Below, piece after piece: positions 34,424 through 43,462 of a DNA stretch of 64,000 nucleotides. The translations under genes and the position numbers were made by a program. Under the pieces are notes generated by a model. The model was not told where the DNA came from, searched no databases, and saw only the letters and a program-made list of their open reading frames with translations. The DNA lies in the NCBI RefSeq assembly GCF_900114445.1, contig NZ_FOTB01000002.1, positions 209,752-273,751 of the forward strand. The letters are read 5' to 3'. This stretch comes from Salinicoccus halodurans (GTDB lineage: Bacteria > Bacillota > Bacilli > Staphylococcales > Salinicoccaceae). Within the stretch, counting starts at the first letter, position 1. Every line of letters begins with the position of its first letter.

Positions 34424-35171
34424 ATGACAGGACAAATGAAACGCTTTGAAGGTAAAGTAGCAATCGTAACTGGTGGACGTTCAGGCATCGGCAAAGCAAT
34501 CGCCCAACGGTTTCAAGATGAGGGGGGCGGATGTAATCACCGTACAGCGGAGGAAGAATGAGGATTTTGAATGCATAACTGCAGATTTTTCGAACACTGA
34601 GGAACCGGAAAGCATTATTGCAGAAGTCATTGAGAGCAAGGGACGACTCGATGTACTGGTGAATAATGCAGGCATGATGATGGAAGCTCCGGTTGAAGAA
34701 ATGAGCATAGAAGATTGGCAGAGTAATCTAAATGTGAATCTCACAGCACCTTTTCTGATGATCCGAGCAGCACTGCCTTATTTGCGAAAAACAACGGGGA
34801 ACATTATCAATACAGGCCCGGTTGAAGGAATAGCAGCCAATCCCCATCATGCAGCATACTGCGCTACTAAAGCATGGATTCATGGCTTGACCCGGTCGGT
34901 GGCTGTAGATCATGGACGCGAAGGCATCCGGTGTAATGCGGTGGCACCCGGCTGGATTGATACAGAGCTGAATCAGGATTTCATAGACAATTCATCTGAT
35001 CCGGATTTGTTCCGACGCGATATTGGACGTATCCATCCGGTGGGGCGTACAGGGACGCCTGAAGAGGTGGCGGCACTTGTTGCATTCCTCGCAGCCGAAG
35101 AATCAGGGTTCATTACTGGTCAGCTCTATACAGTGGACGGCGGCAGGACGACGCAGCTGAGTCTGCCTTAG
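34424..35171 (+). pseudogene. SDR-family oxidoreductase, frameshifted at a poly-G tract
   Basis: A classical short-chain dehydrogenase split in two frames. The first part from ATG 34424 has the cofactor motif VTGGRSGIG. After a run of six G at 34522-34527 the frame shifts, and the remainder (DVITVQRRK...VLVNNAGMM, the catalytic Tyr and Lys in YCATKAW, PVGRTGTPEEVAALVAFLA) is in another frame up to 35171. Removing one G restores a protein of about 248 aa of 3-oxoacyl-ACP reductase / glucose dehydrogenase type. Slippage, a real mutation or a sequencing error could explain it. Confidence 0.88.
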
Positions 35172-35279
35172 ATATGTCGCTTGCAAGAAGCTGGATTATA
35201 AAGAGATGCAGAGATTTTCAGGAAACCGGAGGAATGGCACAAAGAACAAATTCCAGGTGTAAATAATCATCTACCTATC

Positions 35280-35319
35280 CTCGCTGCTCGGGTATATAAT
35301 TTAAATGCTGAACAGCGAG
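35280..35319 (+). promoter_or_regulatory. inverted repeat spanning the -10 region of the nuclease gene
   Basis: Arms CTCGCTGCTCGG (35280-35291) and CTGAACAGCGAG (35308-35319) are complementary at 10 of 12 positions and enclose TATAAT (35295-35300). No good -35 is visible. The placement suits repressor binding over the promoter; an RNA hairpin is the alternative. Confidence 0.55.
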
Positions 35320-35333
35320 GGAGGGTGAAACGG

Positions 35334-36545
35334 ATGGAGCATTTAAAATATCAGAAAGACAGGCAGGCCCTGCAGGAATTTCTCATGGATATTGAGATTC
35401 TCGATAAACTGGAAGAACGTGAGTCCGGATTCAATGCATTCGAAGTCCTGGGAATCATACATAAGGAGATTCGTCACAGCAATGTATTAGGCTGGCTGCT
35501 TAATCCGGCGGAATATCACAATTTCGACGACAGGTTCATCAAGAAAGTCATCCATCATTGTGTGAAACATGACAGCCGGGAAGAACCGGCAATCAGTTAC
35601 AAGCCGCTGGAGATCCTGCTCCAGGATTTCAATGACATGATTATCAGGAGAGAATGGGCGAATATCGATATTTTGGGAATTTCCAAGTCCAATAAATTTG
35701 TACTAGTCATAGAAAACAAAATATGGAGCAAAGAATCGAGCCACCAGCTGAATAAATACCGAAGAATCATTGAGAGTGAATTTCCTGATTATACGAAGCT
35801 CTACATATATCTGACACCGGAAGGTGACGATGCAAGTGATACTGATAACTGGCTGAGTTTGAGTTATGAAAAAATAATGGAGTTTTTGGAGTCGGTTCTG
35901 AAGGTAAGAAGACATGCCATGAGTAAAGAAAGTTTGATATTCATTGAACAATATTTAAGTATACTAAGGAGAAACATTGTGGGAGATAATGAACTGGAAA
36001 AAATCTGCGTGGATATCTATTCTAAGCACAAGCGGGCGCTGGATCTGATATTCGAATATAAACCTGATATCTACAAAGGTATTCATGATAAACTTCTTGA
36101 AATCATTGACAGTCATCCGGATTTGATTGCGGACCATAGTAATAAACAATGTATCAGGTTCACAACAAAGAGGCTGGATGAACATGTCGCAAAGACATCT
36201 GAAGGATGGACGGAATCCGGACGCATCCTGTTATTTGAGTTTATAAATTTCAAAGATAAGCTGTTCTTGAAATTGGTCATCGGACCGGGAGACAGCGAAC
36301 ATCGGGAAAGACTGCATAAAACAGCCCTGGATCACCCATCGACATTCAAAAGGCTGAGTAAACGGCTTTCCCCTCAGTATTGTTCAATGTTTCTGACAGA
36401 TATTTATAAGCATGATGAAGGCAGAGAAAATGATCATCTGCAGGTGATGCAGGAAATAGAGACTAAAACGAAAAGTTTCCTGAAAAATAAGATTGAAGAG
36501 ATAGAAGCAGTTTTTATTGAAAATCACCATGACACAAATCTATAG
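35334..36545 (+). CDS. PD-(D/E)XK nuclease superfamily protein (PDDEXK_4 type)
   Basis: About 403 aa. The N-terminal half shows the nuclease core: FNAFEVLGIIHKEIRHSNVLGWLLNP near residue 33, the metal-binding Asp in NIDILGI near 108 and the ENK of VIENKIWSKESSHQLNKY near 122-138 (Glu-x-Lys). The C-terminal half is unassigned. Proteins of this class are often lone genes or phage-defence related. ATG 35334 is preferred; the GTG at 35325 touches the ribosome site GGGAGGG. It has no partner gene; a palindrome covers its promoter. Confidence 0.75.
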   Translation: MEHLKYQKDRQALQEFLMDIEILDKLEERESGFNAFEVLGIIHKEIRHSNVLGWLLNPAEYHNFDDRFIKKVIHHCVKHDSREEPAISYKPLEILLQDFNDMIIRREWANIDILGISKSNKFVLVIENKIWSKESSHQLNKYRRIIESEFPDYTKLYIYLTPEGDDASDTDNWLSLSYEKIMEFLESVLKVRRHAMSKESLIFIEQYLSILRRNIVGDNELEKICVDIYSKHKRALDLIFEYKPDIYKGIHDKLLEIIDSHPDLIADHSNKQCIRFTTKRLDEHVAKTSEGWTESGRILLFEFINFKDKLFLKLVIGPGDSEHRERLHKTALDHPSTFKRLSKRLSPQYCSMFLTDIYKHDEGRENDHLQVMQEIETKTKSFLKNKIEEIEAVFIENHHDTNL

Positions 36546-36553
36546 AACAACAG

Positions 36554-36588
36554 ACCCCCCTTTCCGGAATATTCCAGGAGGGGGTTCT
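36554..36588 (+). terminator. rho-independent terminator of the nuclease gene
   Basis: G/C-rich stem CCCCC...GGGGG with inner GGAATATTCC, followed by TTCTTC. It begins a few bases after the nuclease stop. Confidence 0.75.
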
Positions 36589-36605
36589 TCGCTTGCTGAC
36601 CCGTA

Positions 36606-36698
36606 TCAGTCCATCCCCAGCTGTTCCATCAGATGTATGCCGTCGGATGAAACTTAGTAGCCCTTGACCTTACCGTTTTTAATATGGAAAATATCCAT
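36606..36698 (-). pseudogene. remnant of a SnoaL-like (ester cyclase family) protein
   Basis: On the minus strand the 31 codons read MDIFHIKNGKVKGY-stop-VSSDGIHLMEQLGMD. This fits the C-terminal end of SnoaL-like ester cyclases (pattern GKI-x-eyW-x-x-D-x-x-x-xxxQLG). A TAA (36654-36656) replaces the residue after Tyr, and nothing recognisable precedes it. No other gene is visible in 36589-36821, apart from a repeated GATGTACA (36730 and 36764 areas) and an AGCACAA/TTGTGCT inverted repeat upstream of the PTS regulator. Confidence 0.5.
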
Positions 36699-36821
36699 TC
36701 AGCGCCTTAATTTTTAATAAAGCACAAAGATGTACAATTCAGACACTTATTATTGTGCTGTAATGATGTACACAACTTGGTTTTATAGTGTTAAGATTTA
36801 ATTAAGAGGAGGCGGAACCGA

Positions 36822-38873
36822 ATGCAACTTGATGAACGGAGCGGGAATCTATTTGATGAATTATTGAAAAATCCAAGTGTCACGAGTAAAGAGTTGGAAG
36901 AAAAATATAAATTGACTCGCAGACAGTTTGGATACAGTTTTAACAAAATAAATGATTTCCTCGTTTCCAAAAACCTCCCAAAAATTGAAAGAGGAAGACA
37001 AGGTAATTTCATAATTGAGCAAACGGTCATCAGCAACTTGAGTGATGAAGATGAATTTCAGATTAAAGAGTCCAATGTTTACTCTGAAAAACAGCGTTTC
37101 TTTATGATTCTACTGATGCTCATCGGCAGTAAAGAAGAATTGTCCTTGAACCATTTTGCGATTGAATTGGATGTCAGCAGAAACACAATCCTTAATGATT
37201 TAAAGCATGTCAGGAAGATCGCTTCTGAGTTTTATCTAAGCATCAAATATTCGCGTATAAAAGGCTATGTGATTGAAGGTGAAGAATTCTATATAAGGAA
37301 ACTTCTATTCAATGTGATAGACAATATGCTTCAAATTACCGGCGGTGATGACCGTATTAAATATCTTGTTAATATTGAAGAGGCCGAGTTCGAAGAAGTG
37401 AAATCCCGTATTGAAAAAGTGGAAAAACAGCTGAACCTTAAGTTTACTGATGAAAAAGTGGCAATGATGCCATATGATTTGCTGATGGTACTCAGGAGGA
37501 TTGATAGCGGCAATACAATAAACTCTTTTCATATCGAATATAAGGAGATTTCGCATACAAAAGAATACCAGGCGGCTGAAGAACTTTTATATGATTCGGA
37601 TATTCCTGAGAATGAAAGATTGTTTATAACACTTCATTTGCTTTCAACAAACGTCTACTGGGCAGAAATACTCACTGAGGATAGCATTCCTAATCTTGAT
37701 GAGGTGCTGGATGAAATGTTGCATTTATTTGAAATGACTGCATGCATTTCTTTACATGAAAGAGATGAACTATTGCACAAGTTAATCCTTCATGTAACTC
37801 CTGCTTATTACCGAATCAAGTATCATCTCACAGAAGCGGCAGATGTTGAGTATCTGATTATGGAAGATTATAAAGAACTCTATCATTTGGTGAAGCAATC
37901 TACCAAACCGCTCGAGAGACTCGTTGGAACGAATATTCCAGAGAATGAAGTGGCGTACCTTACCATGCTTATCGGGGGTTGGATGCGGAAACAAGGCGAA
38001 AGTCTTGAAGAAAAAGTGAAGGCTATTGTGGTTTGTCCTAAAGGTGTTTCAGTATCACGTTTGATGTTCAGTGAATTGAAAGAACTATTTCCAGAGTTTG
38101 TTTTTCTTGATTCCTTATCCGTTCGGGAATTCTATGAGTATACGCTAGATTTTGACATCATATTTTCTCCTGTGTTTCTCAAGACCGAGAAACAGCTCTT
38201 TCTTGCGAGTTCCTATCTTAAAAAAGAAGAAAAGACACGTTTGAGAAGACAAGTGATGATGGAAGTACATGGTTATGTCCCTCATGAAATCAGCATAGAA
38301 GATATGCTGGAAATTATTAAAAAACATGCTGTTGTCGATAATGAAAGCCAGTTGTCAAAAGAGTTATATCATTATATAAATCCCGATTATAGCTCCAGTA
38401 ATATACAGCATCAGGAAAGACCTTCAATGAACCTGAGTGAATTAATAACAATAGATAATATTACTATCATGAAATCAGTAGATTCTTTTGAAGAGGCAAT
38501 ACGTCAAAGTGCAGTACCCATTGTGGAAAGTGCTCATATTGAGCCCAGGTACGTGGAGGCGATGGTTGCTGAAAACACTAAAGATGAATCATACATCGTT
38601 ATGGGAGAAGGGGTTGTGATACCTCATGCGGCCCCTGAAGACGGGGTGAACGATGTTACTATGAGTCTGCTGAAGATTGATGAAGGCATTCATTTTGCTG
38701 GTGAAATTATCCGTTTAGTTGTAGTGATTGCTGCAGTTGATAAACAACAGCATTTAAAAGCCTTATTACAATTGAAAGATTTGGCTCAATCTAAATCAGC
38801 ACGTGATTCAGTATTTAATGCGGAATCTAAAGAAAAAATTCACGCATTATTACAGAAATATTCAATTGATTAA
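36822..38873 (+). CDS. PRD-containing PTS-linked transcriptional activator
   Basis: A 683-aa MtlR/ManR/LicR-type regulator. Two N-terminal HTH segments (about residues 5-60 and 90-150) are followed by two PTS regulation domains (about 180-400), a galactitol-type IIB-like domain (VVCPKGVSVSRLMFSEL near 406) and a C-terminal IIA-like domain with its phospho-His in GVVIPHAAPEDG near 605. Phosphorylation by the PTS tunes its activity, so it should activate the adjoining operon when substrate is present. It is 21 bp upstream of the IIA gene. No clear cre box or promoter was found. Confidence 0.9.
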   Translation: MQLDERSGNLFDELLKNPSVTSKELEEKYKLTRRQFGYSFNKINDFLVSKNLPKIERGRQGNFIIEQTVISNLSDEDEFQIKESNVYSEKQRFFMILLMLIGSKEELSLNHFAIELDVSRNTILNDLKHVRKIASEFYLSIKYSRIKGYVIEGEEFYIRKLLFNVIDNMLQITGGDDRIKYLVNIEEAEFEEVKSRIEKVEKQLNLKFTDEKVAMMPYDLLMVLRRIDSGNTINSFHIEYKEISHTKEYQAAEELLYDSDIPENERLFITLHLLSTNVYWAEILTEDSIPNLDEVLDEMLHLFEMTACISLHERDELLHKLILHVTPAYYRIKYHLTEAADVEYLIMEDYKELYHLVKQSTKPLERLVGTNIPENEVAYLTMLIGGWMRKQGESLEEKVKAIVVCPKGVSVSRLMFSELKELFPEFVFLDSLSVREFYEYTLDFDIIFSPVFLKTEKQLFLASSYLKKEEKTRLRRQVMMEVHGYVPHEISIEDMLEIIKKHAVVDNESQLSKELYHYINPDYSSSNIQHQERPSMNLSELITIDNITIMKSVDSFEEAIRQSAVPIVESAHIEPRYVEAMVAENTKDESYIVMGEGVVIPHAAPEDGVNDVTMSLLKIDEGIHFAGEIIRLVVVIAAVDKQQHLKALLQLKDLAQSKSARDSVFNAESKEKIHALLQKYSID

Positions 38874-38894
38874 GAGATGAAGGAGTAATGGAAG

Positions 38895-39365
38895 ATGAGG
38901 GACATATATTTTGATGAATCGATCATTCTATTAGATTTAGAGGCAGGCTCTAAAGAAGAAGTCTTGACTGCCATGGCGAGTAATTTGGAAGAAAAAGGCT
39001 TGATAAAGAGCTCATATTTGGAAGCGGTTATCGCGAGGGAAGAAGAATTTGCTACAGGCTTGCCAACAAACGGCGTATCAGTAGCAATACCACATACAGA
39101 TGTCGAACATGTTAATACAAAAACCATCAGTGTAGCAGTTTTGAAAAAACCGGTTGAATTTGGAGTTATGGGGGATCCGAACGAAATGGTAGATGTTGAA
39201 CTTGTATTCATGCTGGCAATGGACAAAGCTGATTCTCAACTTAATCTATTGCAGAATTTGATGCAAATTTTCCAAAACGAAGAAACACTTAAGTTTTTAG
39301 CTAATGAGAAAGACAAAACAAAAATAGTTAATTTATTGGAAAATAAATTAGACTTTTCATTTTAA
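38895..39365 (+). CDS. PTS polyol transporter subunit IIA (galactitol/fructose-type)
   Basis: A 156-aa PTS_EIIA_2 domain with the phosphorylated His in NGVSVAIPHTDVEHV near residue 70, preceded by EEFATGLPT. It takes phosphate from HPr and passes it to the IIB protein encoded 13 bp downstream. Ribosome site AAGGAG. Confidence 0.9.
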   Translation: MRDIYFDESIILLDLEAGSKEEVLTAMASNLEEKGLIKSSYLEAVIAREEEFATGLPTNGVSVAIPHTDVEHVNTKTISVAVLKKPVEFGVMGDPNEMVDVELVFMLAMDKADSQLNLLQNLMQIFQNEETLKFLANEKDKTKIVNLLENKLDFSF

Positions 39366-39378
39366 GGAGGTGAGTGTA

Positions 39379-39657
39379 ATGAAAACAGTATTGATAGCAT
39401 GTGGAGCTGGAATTGCTACTTCAACAGTAGTAAACAATGCAGTTGAAGAATTAGCGAAAGAAAACAATATTAAAGTTGATTTGAAACAGGTCAAAATTTC
39501 TGAAGTTGGAGCTTATGCAGATTCAGCAGATCTATTGGTAACTACAGCAATGACTCAGAAAGAATTTGACTTCCCGGTAATTAACGCTAGAAACTTCCTT
39601 ACAGGAATCGGAATTGAGGATACGAAGGCACAAATTCTAGAGGAACTAAAAAAATAG
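39379..39657 (+). CDS. PTS polyol transporter subunit IIB (galactitol family)
   Basis: 92 aa with the active-site Cys in VLIACGAGIATSTVV close to the N-terminus, the GatB signature. ATG 39379 is the better start because AAGGAGGTG at 39364-39372 would overlap the GTG at 39370. A stem-loop without a T run separates it from the IIC gene. Confidence 0.9.
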   Translation: MKTVLIACGAGIATSTVVNNAVEELAKENNIKVDLKQVKISEVGAYADSADLLVTTAMTQKEFDFPVINARNFLTGIGIEDTKAQILEELKK

Positions 39658-39667
39658 ACTTGATACA

Positions 39668-39695
39668 CTCGATTCCTCGGAACAGGGGAATCGAG
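39668..39695 (+). promoter_or_regulatory. intercistronic stem-loop between IIB and IIC genes
   Basis: Perfect 9-bp stem CTCGATTCC / GGAATCGAG with a 10-base loop and no T run after it. It may stabilise or process the mRNA to set subunit ratios, rather than terminate. Confidence 0.6.
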
Positions 39696-39726
39696 AATTA
39701 TTATATGAGGGTTAGGGGGATACATC

Positions 39727-40986
39727 ATGCAAGGTTTTCTTGATTTTATACAAGGTTTTCTTGATTTGGGCGCAACAGTAATTCTTCCAGTTGCAATATT
39801 TCTTTTAGGACTGTTTTTCGGTCAGAAACCGGGCAAGGCATTTAGATCAGGTTTAACAATCGGTGTCGCTTTTGTTGGTATTTTCTTGGTTATAGACCTA
39901 CTTGTCAACAACTTAGGTCCAGCTGCACAAGGAATGGTTGAACGGCTCGGTGTTAGTTTGAATGTTATTGATGTTGGTTGGCCAGCTACTTCGTCTATTG
40001 CTTGGGCATCTGCAGTTGCACCGTTTATTATTCCACTTGGATTAGTGGTCAACGTGGTTATGCTCTTAACTAAAACCACCAAAACGATGAACGTTGATAT
40101 TTGGAACTTCTGGCATTATACATTCATGGCTGCTATGATCTATGCGATTTCAGGCAGCATTATACAAGGGTTAATTGGTGCGATTCTTTTCCAGATTGTT
40201 GCACTTAAAGTGGCTGACTGGACAGCGCCAATGATGAGTAAATTTTACGATTTGCCAGGTGTATCCATTGCAACCGGCAGTACGATTTCATATGCACCGG
40301 GTATTTTCCTTGTCAAAGGAATCCAAAAGATACCTGGCATCAGAAATTGGAATGCAGATCCTGACTCCATTCAAAAAAGATTCGGTATTTTTGGAGAATC
40401 GATTTTTATTGGACTATTCCTTGGTGCAGCAATCGGGGCACTTGCAGGCTATGGAGCCGGTGAAATCATTGAAATCGGTATGGCGATGGCAGCAGTCATG
40501 GTACTTATGCCGCGTATGGTAAAAATTCTGATGGAAGGTTTAATGCCTGTTTCAGAATCAGCACGTGAATGGCTGAATAAAAAATTCGGAGACAAAGATA
40601 TATACATCGGTCTTGATGCAGCAGTTGCCCTGGGACATCCAGCGGTTATATCAACTGCACTGATACTTGTGCCAATCACAGTGTTAATGGCTGTTATCTT
40701 ACCTGGTAACGCACTACTTCCTTTCGGTGATTTGGCGACTATTCCATTTATCGTAGCGTTCATTGTCGGAGCTGCGAGAGGTAATATTGTTCACTCTGTC
40801 ATAGCAGGCGCAATCATGATTGCGATTTCATTGTATATTGCAACAGATGTGGCACCTATCTTCACAGAAATGGCAATATCTGCAGACTTGGAATTGCCTG
40901 AAGGATCAACTCAAGTTTCAAGTATCGACCAAGGCGGTAACATTGTTAACTGGATTATCTTCAAAGTGTTCAGCTTGTTTAATTAA
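39727..40986 (+). CDS. PTS polyol transporter subunit IIC (galactitol family)
   Basis: A 419-aa membrane protein with about ten hydrophobic segments and GatC-family features: FFGQKPGKAFRSGLTIGVAFVG (split near residues 30-51), NVDIWNFWHYTF near 118 and AALGHPAVIS-like VALGHPAVISTALILVP near 300. It carries the substrate during phosphorylation. The galactitol family also includes pentitol carriers, so the sugar alcohol cannot be read from this alone. Confidence 0.9.
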   Translation: MQGFLDFIQGFLDLGATVILPVAIFLLGLFFGQKPGKAFRSGLTIGVAFVGIFLVIDLLVNNLGPAAQGMVERLGVSLNVIDVGWPATSSIAWASAVAPFIIPLGLVVNVVMLLTKTTKTMNVDIWNFWHYTFMAAMIYAISGSIIQGLIGAILFQIVALKVADWTAPMMSKFYDLPGVSIATGSTISYAPGIFLVKGIQKIPGIRNWNADPDSIQKRFGIFGESIFIGLFLGAAIGALAGYGAGEIIEIGMAMAAVMVLMPRMVKILMEGLMPVSESAREWLNKKFGDKDIYIGLDAAVALGHPAVISTALILVPITVLMAVILPGNALLPFGDLATIPFIVAFIVGAARGNIVHSVIAGAIMIAISLYIATDVAPIFTEMAISADLELPEGSTQVSSIDQGGNIVNWIIFKVFSLFN

Positions 40987-41013
40987 TGGTTCACTAATTA
41001 GGAGGAAGATATA

Positions 41014-42045
41014 ATGAAAGCCTTAGTAAAAACAGAACCAGGATTTGGGAATCTTGAAATACAGGATAAAGAAATACCGGTACCAGGAAAAGATCAGGTC
41101 AAAATAGAAGTGAAGTATGCTGGTATTTGCGGATCTGACATTCATACGTATGAAGGGCACTATAAAGTCGCTTTTCCTGTTACTTTGGGGCATGAGTTTG
41201 CAGGTGAAATTGTAGAAGTAGGAGAGAATGTTACAGATTTCAAAGTTGGAGATCGTGTAACTTCAGAGACTACTTTCTATATATGCGGCGAGTGTGAGTA
41301 CTGCCAAAATGGCGACTACAACTTATGTAACCATCGAAAAGGCCTGGGAACTCAGCAAGATGGAGGGTTTGCCAAGTATCTGGTAGCAAGAAAGGACAGT
41401 CTCCATCACTTGCCGCAAAATGTTGATTTTCAATCAGCGGCGATGACTGAACCATTAGCTTGTACACATCATGCTGTATATAAAACTGATATTAAAGATA
41501 ATGATCTGGTAATTGTAATGGGACCGGGCCCGATTGGTCTTTTTACGGCTCAAGTGGCTAAAAGCAGAGGCGCTAAAGTGGTAATCACAGGATTGACAAA
41601 TGACAAAGTCCGTCTTGATAAGGCTGAAGAACTTGGAATTGATCATGTTGTGAATATACAGGAACAGGATCTTAAAGAACTGGTAAACGAATTGACTGAT
41701 GGCTATGGAGCAGATGTTGTGTTTGAATGTTCCGGAGCTGCACCTGCGACCCACCAAGGCCTTGATCTACTAAGAAAGAAAGGCCAATATTGCCAAGTCG
41801 GGATTTTTGCAGAACCTAAAATCTCTTTTGATATGGAGAAAGTCATTCAAAAAGAAATACGTGTAGTGGGAAGCAGAAGCCAGAAACCGGCCGACTGGGA
41901 TCCATCATTAGAATTGATGAACACCGGAGAAGTAAATGCAAAAGCAATGATTACGCATGAATACGATATTACTCAATGGGAAGAAGCTTACCAGAAAATC
42001 AAGAGTGGCGAAGCCATAAAGGTACTTCTGACACCTGTTGACTAA
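41014..42045 (+). CDS. zinc-dependent polyol(-phosphate) dehydrogenase 1
   Basis: A 343-aa medium-chain dehydrogenase. Catalytic zinc ligands are in GICGSD, GHEF and the following Glu; the structural zinc cysteines are in CGECEYCQNGDYNLC near residue 89; the NAD motif is MGPGPIGLF near 170. It resembles sorbitol/iditol and arabitol-phosphate dehydrogenases. With a PTS that delivers a phosphorylated polyol, it should oxidise this to a ketose phosphate. 27 bp after the IIC gene, ribosome site TAGGAGG. Confidence 0.85.
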   Translation: MKALVKTEPGFGNLEIQDKEIPVPGKDQVKIEVKYAGICGSDIHTYEGHYKVAFPVTLGHEFAGEIVEVGENVTDFKVGDRVTSETTFYICGECEYCQNGDYNLCNHRKGLGTQQDGGFAKYLVARKDSLHHLPQNVDFQSAAMTEPLACTHHAVYKTDIKDNDLVIVMGPGPIGLFTAQVAKSRGAKVVITGLTNDKVRLDKAEELGIDHVVNIQEQDLKELVNELTDGYGADVVFECSGAAPATHQGLDLLRKKGQYCQVGIFAEPKISFDMEKVIQKEIRVVGSRSQKPADWDPSLELMNTGEVNAKAMITHEYDITQWEEAYQKIKSGEAIKVLLTPVD

Positions 42046-42140
42046 AAAGATTTGAAAGTAACCTATAGTTTTAAAGAGCCATATTGACCGATGAAACACG
42101 AAGTTGGATCACTAATATTTTATAGAAAAGAGGATGAGAA

Positions 42141-42353
42141 ATGGTAGATGCAATGCTCGAATTCATGCTAGGACCGATGCGTGCTATCGGAGGTTTTTAT
42201 TTCGAATATCAGATGATTTTCAACCCGATTATAGTTGGTTTGGCACTATTTAAAATTCTTTTCGGTAAAAATAAGAAGCAGAGTAGTTCTTTAAAAGAAG
42301 AAAAGCGACCAGCCGGAAAGGGGAAACATGGTGAAAGCATTAAATCTGTATGA
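42141..42353 (+). CDS. small membrane protein inside the polyol PTS operon
   Basis: 70 aa: one hydrophobic segment (about residues 20-42) and a Lys/Ser-rich C-terminal tail. Ribosome site AAGAGGATGAG; the 3' end overlaps the next dehydrogenase gene by 26 bp, an arrangement that argues for real translation. I do not recognise the family. The topology suggests a membrane-bound accessory of the transporter or dehydrogenase. Confidence 0.55.
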   Translation: MVDAMLEFMLGPMRAIGGFYFEYQMIFNPIIVGLALFKILFGKNKKQSSSLKEEKRPAGKGKHGESIKSV

Positions 42354-43383
42354 TAAACAGGATATACGATTTGAAGAAACATCAATGCCGACACTGGATA
42401 ATGCAAACGACGTGATCATAAAAGTTAAAGCTGTCGGCATATGTGGCTCTGATATTTCCAGGTATAACAAATTGGGACCATATGTTGAAGGTACGACGTT
42501 TGGTCATGAATTTTCGGGAGAAGTTACTAAAGTAGGCTCCGATGTCAAGAATATTAAAGTGGGCGACAGAGTCGCCGGTTGCCCTGCCTTTTATTGTGGG
42601 AAGTGTGAGAGTTGTAAAAAAGGAGAACTGGCACGCTGTGAAAACCTTCATGTAATGGGAGCATATCATCCCGGAGCATACGCAGAATATGCAAAATTGC
42701 CTGCTGAAAATGTCATACCGGTTCCGGATAATGTTGAATATGATACTGCTGCCATGGTTGAACCGTCAGCAGTTGTAGCTCACGGGTTCTATCGCACGAA
42801 TATTCACCCTGGTTCTGAAGTGGCAGTCATGGGCTGCGGCAATATAGGATTGCTTGCGATACAATGGGCGAAAATTTTTGGAGCAAAAAAAGTATATGCG
42901 ATTGATATTGATGATGCCAAACTTGAAATCGCCAGGCAGGTCGGCGCTGATGTCACAATCAACTCAATGGAAACCCCTGCCCATGAAGAAATCGGCAAAC
43001 ACACGAATAGCTCAGGTGTCGATCTGGCTGTAGAATCTGCGGGTTCTCCAATTACTTCTGCGCAAGTACTTGCTTTGCCTAAAAAGGGCGGGAAGGTTGT
43101 CTATATGGGGATTCCTTATGCCGATGTTAATATAGAACGCTTTTATTTTGAGAAAATTGTACGGAATGAATTAACTGTTTTAGGTTCATGGAATGCTGTT
43201 TCTGCGCCGTTTCCCGGTAAAGAGTGGGATGCATCACTTCATTACATGAGTACGGGACAGATTAATGTCGAGCCAATCATCTCTCATCGATTATCCTTGC
43301 ATGAGGGGCCTGAAACGTTCAAAAAAATAATCAACCGAGAAGAAGTATTTGGGAAAGTAATGTTTTATCCTGAAATCGGCTAG
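42328..43383 (+). CDS. zinc-dependent polyol-phosphate dehydrogenase 2 (galactitol-1-phosphate 5-dehydrogenase-like)
   Basis: A 351-aa medium-chain dehydrogenase, GatD-like. It has [21 protein letters not shown], structural zinc cysteines in [15 protein letters not shown] near residue 92 and the NAD motif MGCGNIGLL. It is clearly different from the other dehydrogenase of the operon, so the two may act on different epimers or successive steps. ATG 42328 or GTG 42331 behind GGAAAGGGG. A strong terminator follows. Confidence 0.87.
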   Translation: MVKALNLYDKQDIRFEETSMPTLDNANDVIIKVKAVGICGSDISRYNKLGPYVEGTTFGHEFSGEVTKVGSDVKNIKVGDRVAGCPAFYCGKCESCKKGELARCENLHVMGAYHPGAYAEYAKLPAENVIPVPDNVEYDTAAMVEPSAVVAHGFYRTNIHPGSEVAVMGCGNIGLLAIQWAKIFGAKKVYAIDIDDAKLEIARQVGADVTINSMETPAHEEIGKHTNSSGVDLAVESAGSPITSAQVLALPKKGGKVVYMGIPYADVNIERFYFEKIVRNELTVLGSWNAVSAPFPGKEWDASLHYMSTGQINVEPIISHRLSLHEGPETFKKIINREEVFGKVMFYPEIG

Positions 43384-43395
43384 ATTAATTAAGTT

Positions 43396-43442
43396 AGGTT
43401 TTTCACTGAAGTTCCCCAATCAAGTGAAAAACCTTTTTTTAA
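43396..43442 (+). terminator. rho-independent terminator before the transketolase gene
   Basis: Perfect 12-bp stem AGGTTTTTCACT / AGTGAAAAACCT followed by a T run. It would attenuate read-through from the PTS operon into the transketolase gene, which starts 21 bp later. Confidence 0.9.
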
Positions 43443-43462
43443 AATACAAGGAGTGGATTATA

